Numbered from the stretch's first letter, positions 33,905-43,818 are shown. The stretch: 64,000 nucleotides of DNA from Blautia schinkii DSM 10518 (GCA_000702025.1 JNKJ01000007.1:284554-348553), one strand, 5' to 3'. The notes: generated by a model not told the origin, from the sequence alone. A program made the numbers and translations.

Positions 33905-36900
33905 TTATTTGACCTGAACCTTGGCGGTGCGGGCTCTCCATTTACTCATAACCTTTGCTCCATTTTTCTGTTTGGCGTAGCCTCTCACCAATAATTTGTA
34001 TTTGCCATTGTTTACATTTTTAAAGACAAGCTTTGTTGTGGTGCTGCTTGCATTGTATTTGATTCCGGATGGAGCAAGAAGCTTTTGCATGCCCTCTTTT
34101 TGGGTGCCGTAAGCAAGAACGCAGTTATATCCTGTGGCCCCGGCGGTTTTGTTTAGTACCACAGTGACGGTTTTTCCTTTGACAGTCACGCTTTTGATTG
34201 TGGGCGGTTTAGGCGCCTGGGTGGAAACCACAGTCTTTACGCCTTTTGACCAGGGACTGTATTCCGTCTGCCCGTCTTTTAGGAGCCTTGCGGAGCGGGC
34301 GAATACGTAATAGGTGCCTTTATCCAGGAGATTGAATTCCTGTGTCAGCTCCATGCTTCCATTCTGGCGGAACAGATATTTTCCCGAGGTGGGGAATTTG
34401 CTGTCTTGGGTGAGTACGTAATCATAGGATTGTGCATTATAACAGCGTTTGTTCAGCGTTACACGAATGCAGTTTCCGTTGAAGCGTTCGCGGGAAAGTA
34501 CAGGGGTGCCCAGTACGGAGTCCCCGCTTGAGATAAAGGAATATCCATAGCTATTGGCGAACTCTTCAGCTTCGGAGCCTGATTTTCCGTAGATTACACA
34601 GGATGAAAGCAGTGAATCATACCCGTTGATGCCAATGAAGTAAACGCTTTCAGGGATATGAAGTTCCTTCAGATTGTCGCAGCCTTTAAAGGCAAACCAG
34701 TCAATTTTTTCAACACCCGGTTCTATTTCTGCTTTTTCAAGCCCGGTGCAATAGCTGAAAGCGCCGTGAAGCTCCTTTACGCCTGCCGGAATGCTTGCCT
34801 GTTTAAGTAGGTTACAGTCGGAGAATGCCGAGACGCCCAGGAAAGTGAGCTTTTTCGGAAGCTTCACGTTTTCCAGAAGCCGGCATTGGCGGAAGGCTTC
34901 GCTATTAATGGAGATAAGCGTGTCCGGGAACTCCACAGAGGTTATTGCTGTGCGCTGGAAAGCTCCGATGCCGATTTTTTTTAGTGTGTCCGGCAGTGTT
35001 ATACTGGACAGGGACGTACAATCGTTGCAAATGAAATCCGGTATTTCGGTCAGGCCCGTTGTAAATTGGATTTCCTCCAGCGCCTCACAGGATGAAAAAG
35101 CACCGCTGCCAACATTTTTTACGGAGGCAGGAAGGGAGACGGACTTAAGCTTGCAGGCCTCAAAAGCATATTTTCCAATAGAGGTCAGGGATGAGGGAAA
35201 TTAATCTGCTCCAAAGAGCTGCAGAAGTAGAAGGCTTCTGTGCCAATCGCAGTGATGGTGTCAGGCAGCTTTACGGAACGAAGCTTCTCGCACTGCCGGA
35301 AGGCATCCTTTTCAATGGTTACGACCTTTTTTCCGTTTATCGTGCCGGGGATGTTGATATCTCCCGCTATATTCTTGTCTGCTTCCAGTATGGTATATGT
35401 TTTCGTTGTAGAGTTATATTCATATCGGATTCCGTCCTGCTCTGCAATTGCGTTGGCAATCGCGCCGTTGTCGTAAGCAAGCTTGTTGTTTTTTGCAAAG
35501 GTTTCCGCATAGGAGCCTTTTGCTACAAATAAGGTGAGATCCGCGCAATCTTTAAAAGCAGTCTTGTCAATTTTTTTCACGCTTTTCGGAATGGAGAGCC
35601 TGCGGATACCAGATCTGATGTAAGCGTTTTTGCCGATTGTGGTAACGGCTGCGGGAAGCCGCATTTCCTCCAGCGACAGGCAGGAGGTAAAGGTACCCTG
35701 GGGGATTGTTTTTAAACCCTTGCTCCAGGTGATTGTACGAAGGTACAGACAGTCTCCGAACACTTCTTTTCCCATTTTTGTGACTGAGTTGGGAATCTTA
35801 ATTGATTCAATTGTTGAATTGTTAAATGCGTAGTCTCCAATGGAGGTCAGTCCGGACGGAAGAATTGGAGCCTCACCTATGAATTGGGCGAAAGCATAAT
35901 TGCCAATGCTCTTTATGCCTGACGGCAAAGAGAGAGGTGTGGAAATATGAGCCCAATAAAACATGTAATCAGGGATACTTGTCATGCTTTGGGGCAGGCG
36001 GACTTCCTTTAAGTCAAAACACATGTAGAATATGGAGGTTCCAAAGTTTTTCACACTGTCGGGAATGGATACATATTTTAAACGACATTCTGTAAATGCG
36101 GAGCTGCCGATGCTCTGCAGTCCATCCGGCAGATTTATCTCTTCAAGATTAAGACATTGAGAAAAACCACCTTCACCTATACTTTTTATCGTAGAGGGCA
36201 GAACGACCCGGCGGAGTCTGTAGCAGTTGATAAACGCCTTTTCTCCGATTCCGGAAACGGGCTTGCTGTTAATTGCCTCCGGAATGATTATTTCTTCCGA
36301 AATATCACCGGTATAATCTGTGACCAGGTAACTGTCCGAGGATTTTTCATATGTATAGCGCACGCCGTTTGCTATCAGAGTTTCCTGGTTTGGCGCAGGC
36401 TCTGCTTCTTTCTCAGCAGAAAATGGAAGGTTGTGCTCCCGGGCATAGTCTTCCGCATAGGAGCCGGCTGTACCGTAGATTGTTACCTGCGCATTTCCTG
36501 CAAACAAATCTTCGCCCATTTTTATAATAGTTGTGGGCAGATAGAGAGATTTTAAAGCGGGACATTCCTTAAACGCACCGGAGGTTAGTTCAGTGACGCC
36601 TTCCGGCACTTCAACTGTTTCCAATTGAGGGCAGTTTTCGAAAAGGCCTGCCGGAATTATGGACATGCCTGCTGGGAAATGTAGCCAGCGCACACCGCAG
36701 TTGGAAAATGCTTTTTCGCCAATTTCAGTTACACTGTCCGGGACATAAAGAGAAATGAAATCGGCGTTATTAAATGCACGATCATGGATTACAAGAAGTC
36801 CCTCTGGTAATTCAAGGTCTCCGGTGAATATTGTGAATTCATCCTGATCCTCGAAGGTTGGCCAATATATATTAGATGCAATTTCCGTAACTTTTTTGCC

Positions 36901-37338
36901 GTTGTACTCGGCTGGGATAACGATTCTTTCCCCTCCGGGATTGTAAATCTCGTCTGCAATATAGCTGTCCTTGTCCTCCATGTAATAATAGGTTACACGG
37001 TCCGTGTCAATAACCTGGGGAATGTTGCTGTCGGAAGCAGCGTCAAACTGCGCTTCTGCGCCGGACAACTTGTCTGAATCAGACAGCGGCTGCCCGGAGG
37101 AAAAAAGTTCTGTCTCTCCCGCGGGGGCAGCCTGGAAAAGCTCCTGAGGTTCGGTTTTATCAGGCTCGCTTATGTACCCGTTAGGTGTAAAACTGTCATT
37201 TTGCGGCAGATTTCCATCCGGAATGGCGTTTTCCTGTGCTGAGACGGAATCGCTGAATTCGGCAGCATAGGCTCCGGCAGGAGACGACACGGCCAGGACT
37301 CCTGCTATTAATAGTGCAGATAATGGTTTCTTTTTCAT
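33905..37338 (-). pseudogene. BspA-type leucine-rich repeat surface protein, split by a single-base frameshift
   Basis: Restored, it encodes about 1144 residues. The signal peptide (MKKKPLSALLIAGVLAVSS, cleavage after AYA) is followed by many LRR_5 (BspA-like) repeats of the form IGEKAFINCYRLRRVVLPS. The C-terminal third has fibronectin-like strands; no LPXTG or SLH anchor is seen. The first frame stops at about 35185 after LEQINFPHP. Adding one base near 35195-35197 gives LEQINFPSSLTSIGKYAFE and the repeats continue to 33905. AAAGGAG precedes the ATG at 37338. It may be a sequencing error or a recent lesion. Such proteins bind host surfaces or partners. Confidence 0.85.
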
Positions 37339-37571
37339 ACGAAGCTCCTTTCTTTTTACCTTAGTGGATATGGTTATATAGTTATAATGCACGAAACTGG
37401 TAAATTATTGCAAATTGAGCAGGTAAATTTTATTAGTTTTTACCAAAGAAAACAAATGTTCGTAAAAATTGAGTTCGTTCCGTTTTATTGGACATGACTT
37501 GTGGTAATATGTATTTACAAGAAAAATATGTTCACGAAAATATGTTTGCTTTTTTAGAGGAGGAGTATATT

Positions 37572-37835
37572 ATGTGGGATACAAATGACGAAATCAGGAA
37601 CAGAAGAGTTGCATATGCAGAAGGCAGTTATATGGAGCCGCAGAGAAAGAAGGAGAGCAAGGGCAAGCTTTCATCTTTTATGGCTATGGTGATCGGGGCG
37701 ATTGTAACTCTGGAGATTATGGTGGCGGGGGCCATGATTCTGAATATCGATTTCCACGGCACGGATGTGATTGCGCTGATTCTGGCATTTATGGTATTAT
37801 ATTTCGGAGTAGTAGCCGTACTGACGGACAGATAG
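37572..37835 (+). CDS. Small membrane protein of unknown function
   Basis: 87 residues from an ATG with GAGGAGG about 9 nt upstream. The first 35 residues are charged (KKESKGKLSS); two membrane helices follow (FMAMVIGAIVTLEIMVAGAM and DVIALILAFMVLYFGVVAVL). No family recognised. The frame is open from 37488, but the upstream part has no ribosome site. It precedes the WYL regulator by 11 bp and is likely in the same transcript. Confidence 0.65.
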   Translation: MWDTNDEIRNRRVAYAEGSYMEPQRKKESKGKLSSFMAMVIGAIVTLEIMVAGAMILNIDFHGTDVIALILAFMVLYFGVVAVLTDR

Positions 37836-37846
37836 GAGCCTGTACA

Positions 37847-38842
37847 ATGCCGAAATCATCTCAGCAGAAGTTTAAAATACTATATTTAATGCGCGTGTTT
37901 CTGGAGCAGACAGATGAACAGCACCCCATGACTACGAACCAACTGATTGATTATCTTTCTGAATGCGGCATCAGTGTGGAGCGCAAGACTGTGTATGATG
38001 ATATCGAGACTTTGCGTATTTTCGGGATGGATATTGTCAACCGCAGAGAGAGGCCTTCCGGATTTTACCTGGCCAGCAGGGAATTTGAGCTGGCTGAGTT
38101 GAAGCTTCTTGTGGATGCGGTGCAGTCCTCAAGATTTATCACGTCTAAGAAATCGGGGCAGCTTATCCAAAAGCTTGAGAAACTCACCAGTGTCCATGAC
38201 GCCAGGCTTCTTCAGCAGCAGGTAGTTGTAGATAACCGTGTGAAAACGGTAAATGAGAGTATTTACTATAATATTGACGACATCCATACAGCCATTACCG
38301 GCAATCATCAGATCAGCTTTCAATATTACGAGTGGACCGTGTCTAAGGAGATGCGCCTGCGCAAGGATGGAGAGAGATACCGTATAAGTCCGTGGGGGAT
38401 GATTTGGAAGGATGAGAATTATTACCTGATAGGCGTGGATGAGAAGAGCGGTGTGGTTAAGCATTACCGCGTGGATAAAATGAGACAGATTAAGGTAGAG
38501 GAAGAGCTGCGCAGCGGTGAAGAGATTTTTCGGGACTTCGATGTGGCGCAGTTTGCTACCAGGACCTTCGGCATGTTTGGGGGCCGGGAGGAGACTCTCC
38601 GCATTGAGTTTGAGAACCGGTTCATCGGAGTGGTGATCGACCGTTTCGGGCAGGATGTAGTGATCCAAACCAAGGATGAAGAGCATTTCACGACCATGGT
38701 GCGTGTAAATGTGAGCGCACAGTTTTTCGGCTGGCTTGCCGGACTTGGACCTGGAGTGGCCATAGTCGGTCCGGACAAGGTTCGAAGCGAGTATATCCAG
38801 TTTTTACGAAAGGCGCTCGACAACTACAGGACAGAGGATTAA
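37847..38842 (+). CDS. WYL domain transcriptional regulator
   Basis: 331 residues. The N-terminal winged helix includes TTNQLIDYLSECGISVERKT; the WYL domain covers about 140-220 with YRISPWGMIWKDENYYLIG, and a WCX-like C-terminal extension ends the protein. WYL proteins sense nucleic-acid or nucleotide ligands and control DNA repair, CRISPR or metabolism. No target operon is evident here. The stop codon overlaps the stop of the convergent LysR gene by a few bases. Confidence 0.9.
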   Translation: MPKSSQQKFKILYLMRVFLEQTDEQHPMTTNQLIDYLSECGISVERKTVYDDIETLRIFGMDIVNRRERPSGFYLASREFELAELKLLVDAVQSSRFITSKKSGQLIQKLEKLTSVHDARLLQQQVVVDNRVKTVNESIYYNIDDIHTAITGNHQISFQYYEWTVSKEMRLRKDGERYRISPWGMIWKDENYYLIGVDEKSGVVKHYRVDKMRQIKVEEELRSGEEIFRDFDVAQFATRTFGMFGGREETLRIEFENRFIGVVIDRFGQDVVIQTKDEEHFTTMVRVNVSAQFFGWLAGLGPGVAIVGPDKVRSEYIQFLRKALDNYRTED

Positions 38843-39768
38843 GTCTTGAAGTATTCCCGGGCCAGGCGGATGAAATCCTGGGCATAGGAAGTCAGGTAAG
38901 TGCCTTTCCGGTAAGCGATGACCGTGCTTGTCCATGCCTCCTCATCTTCCAGGGAGAAGCAGAGAGGTGTACGTTTAAAGGTCATGTTGCGAATGTAGGT
39001 TTCCGGCGCGAAGCAGATTCCTTGATTATTCTGGACCAGCAGCAGAGCGGCCTGGGTGTTCCTTGTATAGAAAGGAGCTTTGGGCTTGATGTGATGCTTT
39101 TCGAGAAGTCTTTGGGTGATTGCTCCAGTATTTTGGTCAGGGAAATGGAGAATGAATTTTTCATTCTTAAGATTTGACCATTCTGCAGTAGGATAGGGCT
39201 TTTCAGTTATACCCTTATTTTCCCACTGTCTATATTCAAGGACAAGAGGATGGTCCTGAGGAACTGCAAGCAGTATGGACTCACGTCCCAGGGTTTCGTA
39301 TTCAAGCTGCGGATGAATCGTCCCCTCACTGAAAATGGCGAAGTCTATGTTAGGATCATTAAGCAGCCGTTCCTGAACAGCATAGGTTTCCTCTGAGATA
39401 TTCACGCGGATATTGGGATGCAGTTCATAGAAGCGTGGAAGAAGCTGTGGAATCATGCAGGAGCTGCGCATCAGTGGGATGGCTGCATTCAATTCACCAT
39501 CGTTTAAGGTTATGAGGTCGGAGAGCTCTTTTTCCCAGTCATGTGTGAGCTCCAGAACCTTTGACGCATATTCCAGATAGCGCCTGCCGGCATATGTGGG
39601 GATATAGCAGTTATCCACACGGCTGAAAAGGCGGATTCCCAGCTCTCGCTCCAGCTTCTGCAGATGCTTGCTTAAGGTGGGCTGCGAGATATATAGCTCC
39701 TGGGCGGCTCTCGTGAGATTTTGATGTTTCGCTATACAAAGTGCATAATTCAATTCAAAAATATTCAT
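38839..39768 (-). CDS. LysR family transcriptional regulator
   Basis: 309 residues. The N-terminal helix-turn-helix is FELNYALCIAKHQNLTRAAQ followed by LYISQPTLSKHLQKLERELG. The effector domain covers the rest. The ATG at 39768 has GGAG close upstream; a longer frame to 39825 lacks one. It is divergent from the purine permease and adenine deaminase genes, so it probably controls them. A palindrome, ATTCC-N5-GGAAT, at 39796-39810 fits the T-N11-A LysR box. Confidence 0.92.
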   Translation of the reverse strand: MNIFELNYALCIAKHQNLTRAAQELYISQPTLSKHLQKLERELGIRLFSRVDNCYIPTYAGRRYLEYASKVLELTHDWEKELSDLITLNDGELNAAIPLMRSSCMIPQLLPRFYELHPNIRVNISEETYAVQERLLNDPNIDFAIFSEGTIHPQLEYETLGRESILLAVPQDHPLVLEYRQWENKGITEKPYPTAEWSNLKNEKFILHFPDQNTGAITQRLLEKHHIKPKAPFYTRNTQAALLLVQNNQGICFAPETYIRNMTFKRTPLCFSLEDEEAWTSTVIAYRKGTYLTSYAQDFIRLAREYFKT

Positions 39769-39795
39769 AATAATCTCCATAATCCTCGTCTTTAT

Positions 39796-39810
39796 ATTCC
39801 ATTCAGGAAT
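39796..39810. promoter_or_regulatory. LysR-type T-N11-A palindrome
   Basis: ATTCC and GGAAT flank ATTCA. It lies in the divergent gap, 28 bp from the LysR start and about 22 bp upstream of the purine permease -35 box. Binding by the adjacent LysR regulator is inferred. Confidence 0.55.
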
Positions 39811-39832
39811 ACTTATTATTACCAATAGGAAT

Positions 39833-39861
39833 TAGACTTGACGTTAGATTTATCATACAAT
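39833..39861 (+). promoter_or_regulatory. Promoter of the purine permease-adenine deaminase operon
   Basis: TAGACT (39833-39838), 17 bp spacer, TACAAT (39856-39861). The weak -35 fits an activated promoter. The first gene starts about 50 bp downstream. Confidence 0.6.
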
Positions 39862-39912
39862 GAAACTACTATATAAGCAAGAAATTACATAGGAAAAGAG
39901 GAGTGGAGATTT

Positions 39913-41217
39913 ATGAATCAATGGTTAGAAAAGTGTTTTAAATTGTCGGATTTCCGGACGAATGTGAAGACAGAGCTGCTTGCAGGCCTTACCACATTCG
40001 TAACAATGGCATATGTACTGGCAACAGTGCCGAATATGCTGGAATCCGCGGGGCTTGACAAGCACGTAATGTTTACTGTACTGATACTTCTTGTTATTTT
40101 GACGACCTGCGCCATGGCTTTCTATACGAACCGTCCCTTTGCGCTTGCGCCTGGTCTGGGAAGTGTTGGTATTGTGACCGCGATGATTGCAAATGACGGA
40201 ATTTCACCGGCGATTACGGCAGGTGTGATTTTCTTCAGCGGCGTGTTGTTTATTGCCATTTCATTTTTAGGACTGCGGGAAGCCGTGGTCAAGGTGATCC
40301 CGGTCAGCCTTAAGCACGCTGTGAGCGCAGGGATCGGCCTGTTCATTGCTCTCTTAGGGGCGAAAAGCTGCGGACTTATCGTGGCGAATGAGGCAAAGAA
40401 GTCCCTTGCCTTTGGTGATCTGAAGGCTCCAACGGTAATCGTTGCGGTGATCGGATTTATCATTCTTCTGGTATTAAAGACAAGAAAGGTGCCGGGGGAT
40501 ATGATTTTAGCAATTGTGCTCACTACTTTGATCGGAATTCCATTTGGAGTGACGAAGCTTCCGGGCAGTCTGTTTACCATGCCTGCAAATATCGGCACAC
40601 AGTTTATGCGTGTGGATTTCCTGGGCGCTTTAGATTTTGCATATATACCTTTTCTGATCGCATTGTTTGTGCCTGATTTTTTCTCCACCTTCGGTACGGT
40701 ACTGGGTGTGGGCGCTAAGGCGGGATATCTGGACAAGGACGGAAATCTGCCTGGGATTGACAAATGCTTTAAGGTGGATGCGCTGGCGACAAGCTTTGGT
40801 GCGCTGTTTGGGATGCCGAGCATGACTACTTATCTGGAGTCCTCCGCAGGAGTGGAGGCAGGTGGTAAGACGGGACTTACGGTTGTGTTTACCTCCATTT
40901 TCTTTGGATTGTCACTGTTTTTGGCACCGATTGCACTGATGATCCCATCTGCGGCCACAGCTCCTGTGCTGATGTTTATCGGTATCAATATGCTGGGCGC
41001 TATGAGAAATATCAAGTTTGACGACTTGACTGAGGCTTTTCCGGCTTTTGTATGTATCGCATTTACGATTTTTGGAAACAACATTGCCAATGGTATCTGT
41101 ACTGCACTTCCCACCTATACTGTCATGAAGCTTGCTTCCGGTAAGGGCAGGGAAATCCGTCCGGTCATGTGGGTATTGGTGGCTGTATGTCTGTTGTATT
41201 TTTATTCTATTCTGTAA
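39913..41217 (+). CDS. NCS2 family purine permease (AzgA/PbuG-like)
   Basis: 434 residues, 12-14 membrane helices. Family landmarks are TELLAGLTTFVTMAYVLATV at the N-terminus, FALAPGLGSVGIVTA, and SMTTYLESSAGVEAGGKTGL. AzgA-type members import adenine, guanine or hypoxanthine with protons. Adenine deaminase lies 15 bp downstream, so adenine or hypoxanthine uptake is the likely role. Ribosome site GGAG near the ATG. Confidence 0.93.
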   Translation: MNQWLEKCFKLSDFRTNVKTELLAGLTTFVTMAYVLATVPNMLESAGLDKHVMFTVLILLVILTTCAMAFYTNRPFALAPGLGSVGIVTAMIANDGISPAITAGVIFFSGVLFIAISFLGLREAVVKVIPVSLKHAVSAGIGLFIALLGAKSCGLIVANEAKKSLAFGDLKAPTVIVAVIGFIILLVLKTRKVPGDMILAIVLTTLIGIPFGVTKLPGSLFTMPANIGTQFMRVDFLGALDFAYIPFLIALFVPDFFSTFGTVLGVGAKAGYLDKDGNLPGIDKCFKVDALATSFGALFGMPSMTTYLESSAGVEAGGKTGLTVVFTSIFFGLSLFLAPIALMIPSAATAPVLMFIGINMLGAMRNIKFDDLTEAFPAFVCIAFTIFGNNIANGICTALPTYTVMKLASGKGREIRPVMWVLVAVCLLYFYSIL

Positions 41218-41232
41218 GGAAGAGGTCCTGAG

Positions 41233-42972
41233 ATGGAGAAAGTCGATTTACTTGTTGAGAATACCGAGGTCTTTAACTGTTACCTGAAGAGATTCGTTCA
41301 TGCCGATGTATATGTGCGAGGCAGTAAGATTTATTTTGTCGATACAGAACAGAGGAAAGAACTTGGCGCAGAGCGTACTGTGGATGGCAGCGGATACCGG
41401 ATGCTGCCGGGATTCATCGATATCCATATGCATATTGAGAGCTCCATGATGACACCGGTTTCCTTTGGAGAGAAAGCTGCGGCCTGTGGAGTGACAACCC
41501 TGGTGTCTGAGCCTCACGAGATTGCAAACGTAAAGGGAATCCAGGGCATCAATGAGATGATCAATGCGGCTAAGGATTCACCCATTGACATTTATTATGG
41601 TATTCCCAGCAGTGTACCTTCCACGAATCAAAACCTGGAAACCACAGGCGGAGTGATCGGCCTGGAGGAGATGAAGCGGCTCATGCTGGAGGATGGAGTG
41701 GTGTGTGTCGGAGAGGTTATGAACTACCGCCAGATTGTCAAAGGAACAGAACTTGAGATTACTAAATTCCTTGATTATCTTGAGTCCGACAAGCCGCAGA
41801 CTGTGGTGGAAGGACACTGCCCCTCTCTTGTTGGGCTTGATCTGGCGAAATTTCTGTACAGGGGTATAGATGGAGACCATACAGAGCATTCACTCGAGGA
41901 GATTGCCCAGCGCTTTGCCAACGGCATGTTCGTGGAGCTGCAGGGTAAAATGCTCAGACCGGAGATTCTTAATTATATCATAGACAACCAATTGTACGAG
42001 CATGTGAGCTTTGTCACGGACGATACCATGGCTGACGAGCTGAAAGAGCACGGGCAGCTCAATTACATTGTCAGAAAGGCTGTTTCTCTGGGATTTCCTC
42101 TTGAAGAGGCTGTGTATTGTGCGTCGTACACTGCAGCCAGAAGGATGAACTTAAGGGACCGCGGAGCAATTGCGCCGGGCAGAAGAGCAGATTTCCAACT
42201 TTTGCCCGCAGATAAGACCGGAGATTTCCAACCGGAATTTGTATTTAAGGATGGCCGGGAGATTTACCACAGAGGCGCTGAGACACGTCAGTTAAAACCT
42301 TATGAGTTTCCGCAAGAATTCTACAGCAGCATCCTCCTGGGGGAGATTACGGAGGAGATGCTTACGCCTAAGGTGTTGATGGCGGACGCACTTTCAGCTA
42401 TAGAGAGTGTACAGGTGCGGGCAATTGAAGTGAAGGACGGCTGTACGCAGACAAGGGAGCGGATTGTGACAATGGCTGTTGAGAACGGCCTGCTGCGATG
42501 GCAGGAGAGCGGCTGTATGCTCGCCGCGGTCTTGGAGCGGCATGGTGTAAACGGAAATATCGGTATTGGTTTTATAATCGGTGACTGCCTGAAACGCGGG
42601 GCAGCAGCTACGACCTATTACCATGACCATCATAATATGCTGGTGGTTGGCGCGGATATCAAGGATATGCTTGTCGCGGCCAACAGGCTGGTGGAGCTGC
42701 AGGGCGGTATCTGCACTGCGGAGCACGGGGAGATTGTGACTGAGCTTCCGCTTCCGGTGTGCGGAATCCTCTCTGAACTGCCTGCGGATGAAATCGGCAC
42801 ATTGCTGGGGCAGGTGCGTAAGAGTATGGAGGATTTGGGATACCATCATTATAATCCTATTATGTCGCTTTGTACCTTAGGACTACCCGTGAGTCCGGCA
42901 TTGAAGCTTACGGATTGTGGGTTGGTCGATGTGGTAAAAGGTGAGGTTGTTCCGTTGGTGGTACAGGAATAA
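41233..42972 (+). CDS. ade: Adenine deaminase
   Basis: 579 residues, the usual length. Amidohydrolase metal motifs: PGFIDIHMHIESSMMTP, VSEPHEIANVKG, VEGHCPSLVG and FVTDDTMADEL. It deaminates adenine to hypoxanthine and ammonia in the cytoplasm, letting imported adenine enter the purine pool or serve as nitrogen source. AGGAAGAGG precedes the start. A terminator follows at 42999. Confidence 0.96.
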   Translation: MEKVDLLVENTEVFNCYLKRFVHADVYVRGSKIYFVDTEQRKELGAERTVDGSGYRMLPGFIDIHMHIESSMMTPVSFGEKAAACGVTTLVSEPHEIANVKGIQGINEMINAAKDSPIDIYYGIPSSVPSTNQNLETTGGVIGLEEMKRLMLEDGVVCVGEVMNYRQIVKGTELEITKFLDYLESDKPQTVVEGHCPSLVGLDLAKFLYRGIDGDHTEHSLEEIAQRFANGMFVELQGKMLRPEILNYIIDNQLYEHVSFVTDDTMADELKEHGQLNYIVRKAVSLGFPLEEAVYCASYTAARRMNLRDRGAIAPGRRADFQLLPADKTGDFQPEFVFKDGREIYHRGAETRQLKPYEFPQEFYSSILLGEITEEMLTPKVLMADALSAIESVQVRAIEVKDGCTQTRERIVTMAVENGLLRWQESGCMLAAVLERHGVNGNIGIGFIIGDCLKRGAAATTYYHDHHNMLVVGADIKDMLVAANRLVELQGGICTAEHGEIVTELPLPVCGILSELPADEIGTLLGQVRKSMEDLGYHHYNPIMSLCTLGLPVSPALKLTDCGLVDVVKGEVVPLVVQE

Positions 42973-42998
42973 GAGGTTGAAATATTGTTAGAGTGATG

Positions 42999-43027
42999 CA
43001 GGTGGGGAAACAGTCCCTGCCTGTTTT
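42999..43027 (+). terminator. Intrinsic terminator after adenine deaminase
   Basis: CAGGTGGGGA (42999-43008) pairs with TCCCTGCCTG (43014-43023), two of ten pairs being G-U, followed by TTTT. Confidence 0.75.
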
Positions 43028-43060
43028 GGTATTTGGGGGACTGCAGATATATTGTGGGTC

Positions 43061-43309
43061 CACGGAAATGTGTTGAACGGTGGTGAGAAGGAGTTTGGTG
43101 GCTGTGGGAGGTGGAAGCAGTGACAGGCGGATGCTCGCTTGCCTTCAACTAAGTTCTAACTGCGACTAAGCCGCTCACGAAGAGCGTTCGCGTCTAAGTC
43201 TCCGTAAGAACTGGATTTTCAGGCGCGCTTCCGCAAAATCCGCCTGTCACTGCTGCCACCTCCCACAGCCACCAAACTCCTTCTCACCACCTACCACTAC
43301 GTTTTCGTG
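43061..43309 (+). repeat. Variable-arm palindromic element, copy B (complete, plus strand)
   Basis: Outer stem: CACGGAAATGT (43061-43071) with ACGTTTTCGTG (43299-43309). Inside it are conserved loops (GTTGAACGG; ACCACT). The arms, 43079-43131 and 43239-43291, are 53 bp inverted repeats with one mismatch. The core at 43132-43238 runs from TGCTCGCTTGCCTTCAACTA to TTTTCAGGCGCGCTTCCGC. It contains a 6 bp stem (AGTTCT/AGAACT) and a hairpin with loop ACGAA. There is no open reading frame. It is probably an RNA- or ssDNA-active element; the class is not recognised. Confidence 0.85.
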
Positions 43310-43560
43310 CCTACTTGTAAGAACTGTTATTTGCGTCTATAAATTTAGTCCCCCGACCAACGAGACAAGTGGGAATTCTAAAAAGTATACAGCAGGATAG
43401 CCTATTCAGAAACGCAATTCCATGCTATATTAAACATAGACAAATAATTAAAGCAAGAAAGCTGGACAACAAGAAAACATGCTTTAGTGATACTGCTGAA
43501 TTCTTAAATCTTAAATCCTACCGCCTTAAAAAACTTTCTGATAAAACGACAACCTACAAG
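43310..43560. other. AT-rich spacer between the two palindromic elements
   Basis: About 250 bp with clearly lower GC than its surroundings. A short frame from 43369 runs into element C and reads through its arm, so it is unlikely to be a real gene. No promoter, terminator or RNA signature was recognised. The composition suggests DNA brought in with, or trapped between, the two elements. Confidence 0.4.
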
Positions 43561-43818
43561 TGGGGATGGAAATGTAGTGGCAGGCGAGTAGAAGGAGCGG
43601 GAAGGGGCCCCGGGCTTTATCCCTGGAAGGCAGTTTTGCGGAAGCGCGCCTGAAAATCCATTGCCTATGGAGACTTAGAGACGAAAGCTCTTCTTGAGTC
43701 TCTTAGTCGCAGTTGGCAATTAGTTGAAGGGAAGCGAGCATCTGCCTTCCAGGGATAAAGCCCGGGGCCCCTTCCCGCTCCTTCTACTCGCCGTTTCGAC
43801 ACATTTCCGGGGTCCCCA
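43561..43818 (-). repeat. Variable-arm palindromic element, copy C (complete, minus strand)
   Basis: Minus-strand copy, head-to-head with copy B. Arms 43583-43633 and 43742-43792 are a perfect 51 bp inverted repeat unrelated in sequence to the arms of copy B. The core between them repeats that of B (ATGCTCGCTTCCCTTCAACT to GGCGCGCTTCCGCAAAA) with compensatory changes: inner stem ATTGCC/GGCAAT, second stem AGAGAC/GTCTCT. The outer stem joins GGAAATGT and ACATTTCC and extends to TGGGGA/TCCCCA. It lies 80 bp before the anchored-protein gene. Confidence 0.88.

Noticed and set aside
37847..38842. WYL regulator as a marker of a nearby CRISPR or defence island
   Set aside because: No cas, restriction or other defence genes are adjacent.
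43369..43653. 94-codon plus-strand frame before element C
   Set aside because: No ribosome site; its last third is the inverted-repeat arm of element C, and the rest matches nothing I know.
43061..43818. Elements B and C as the ends of one composite transposon or a MITE pair
   Set aside because: Each copy is itself a complete palindrome, the arms are not shared between them, no transposase lies between, and I see no target-site duplication.
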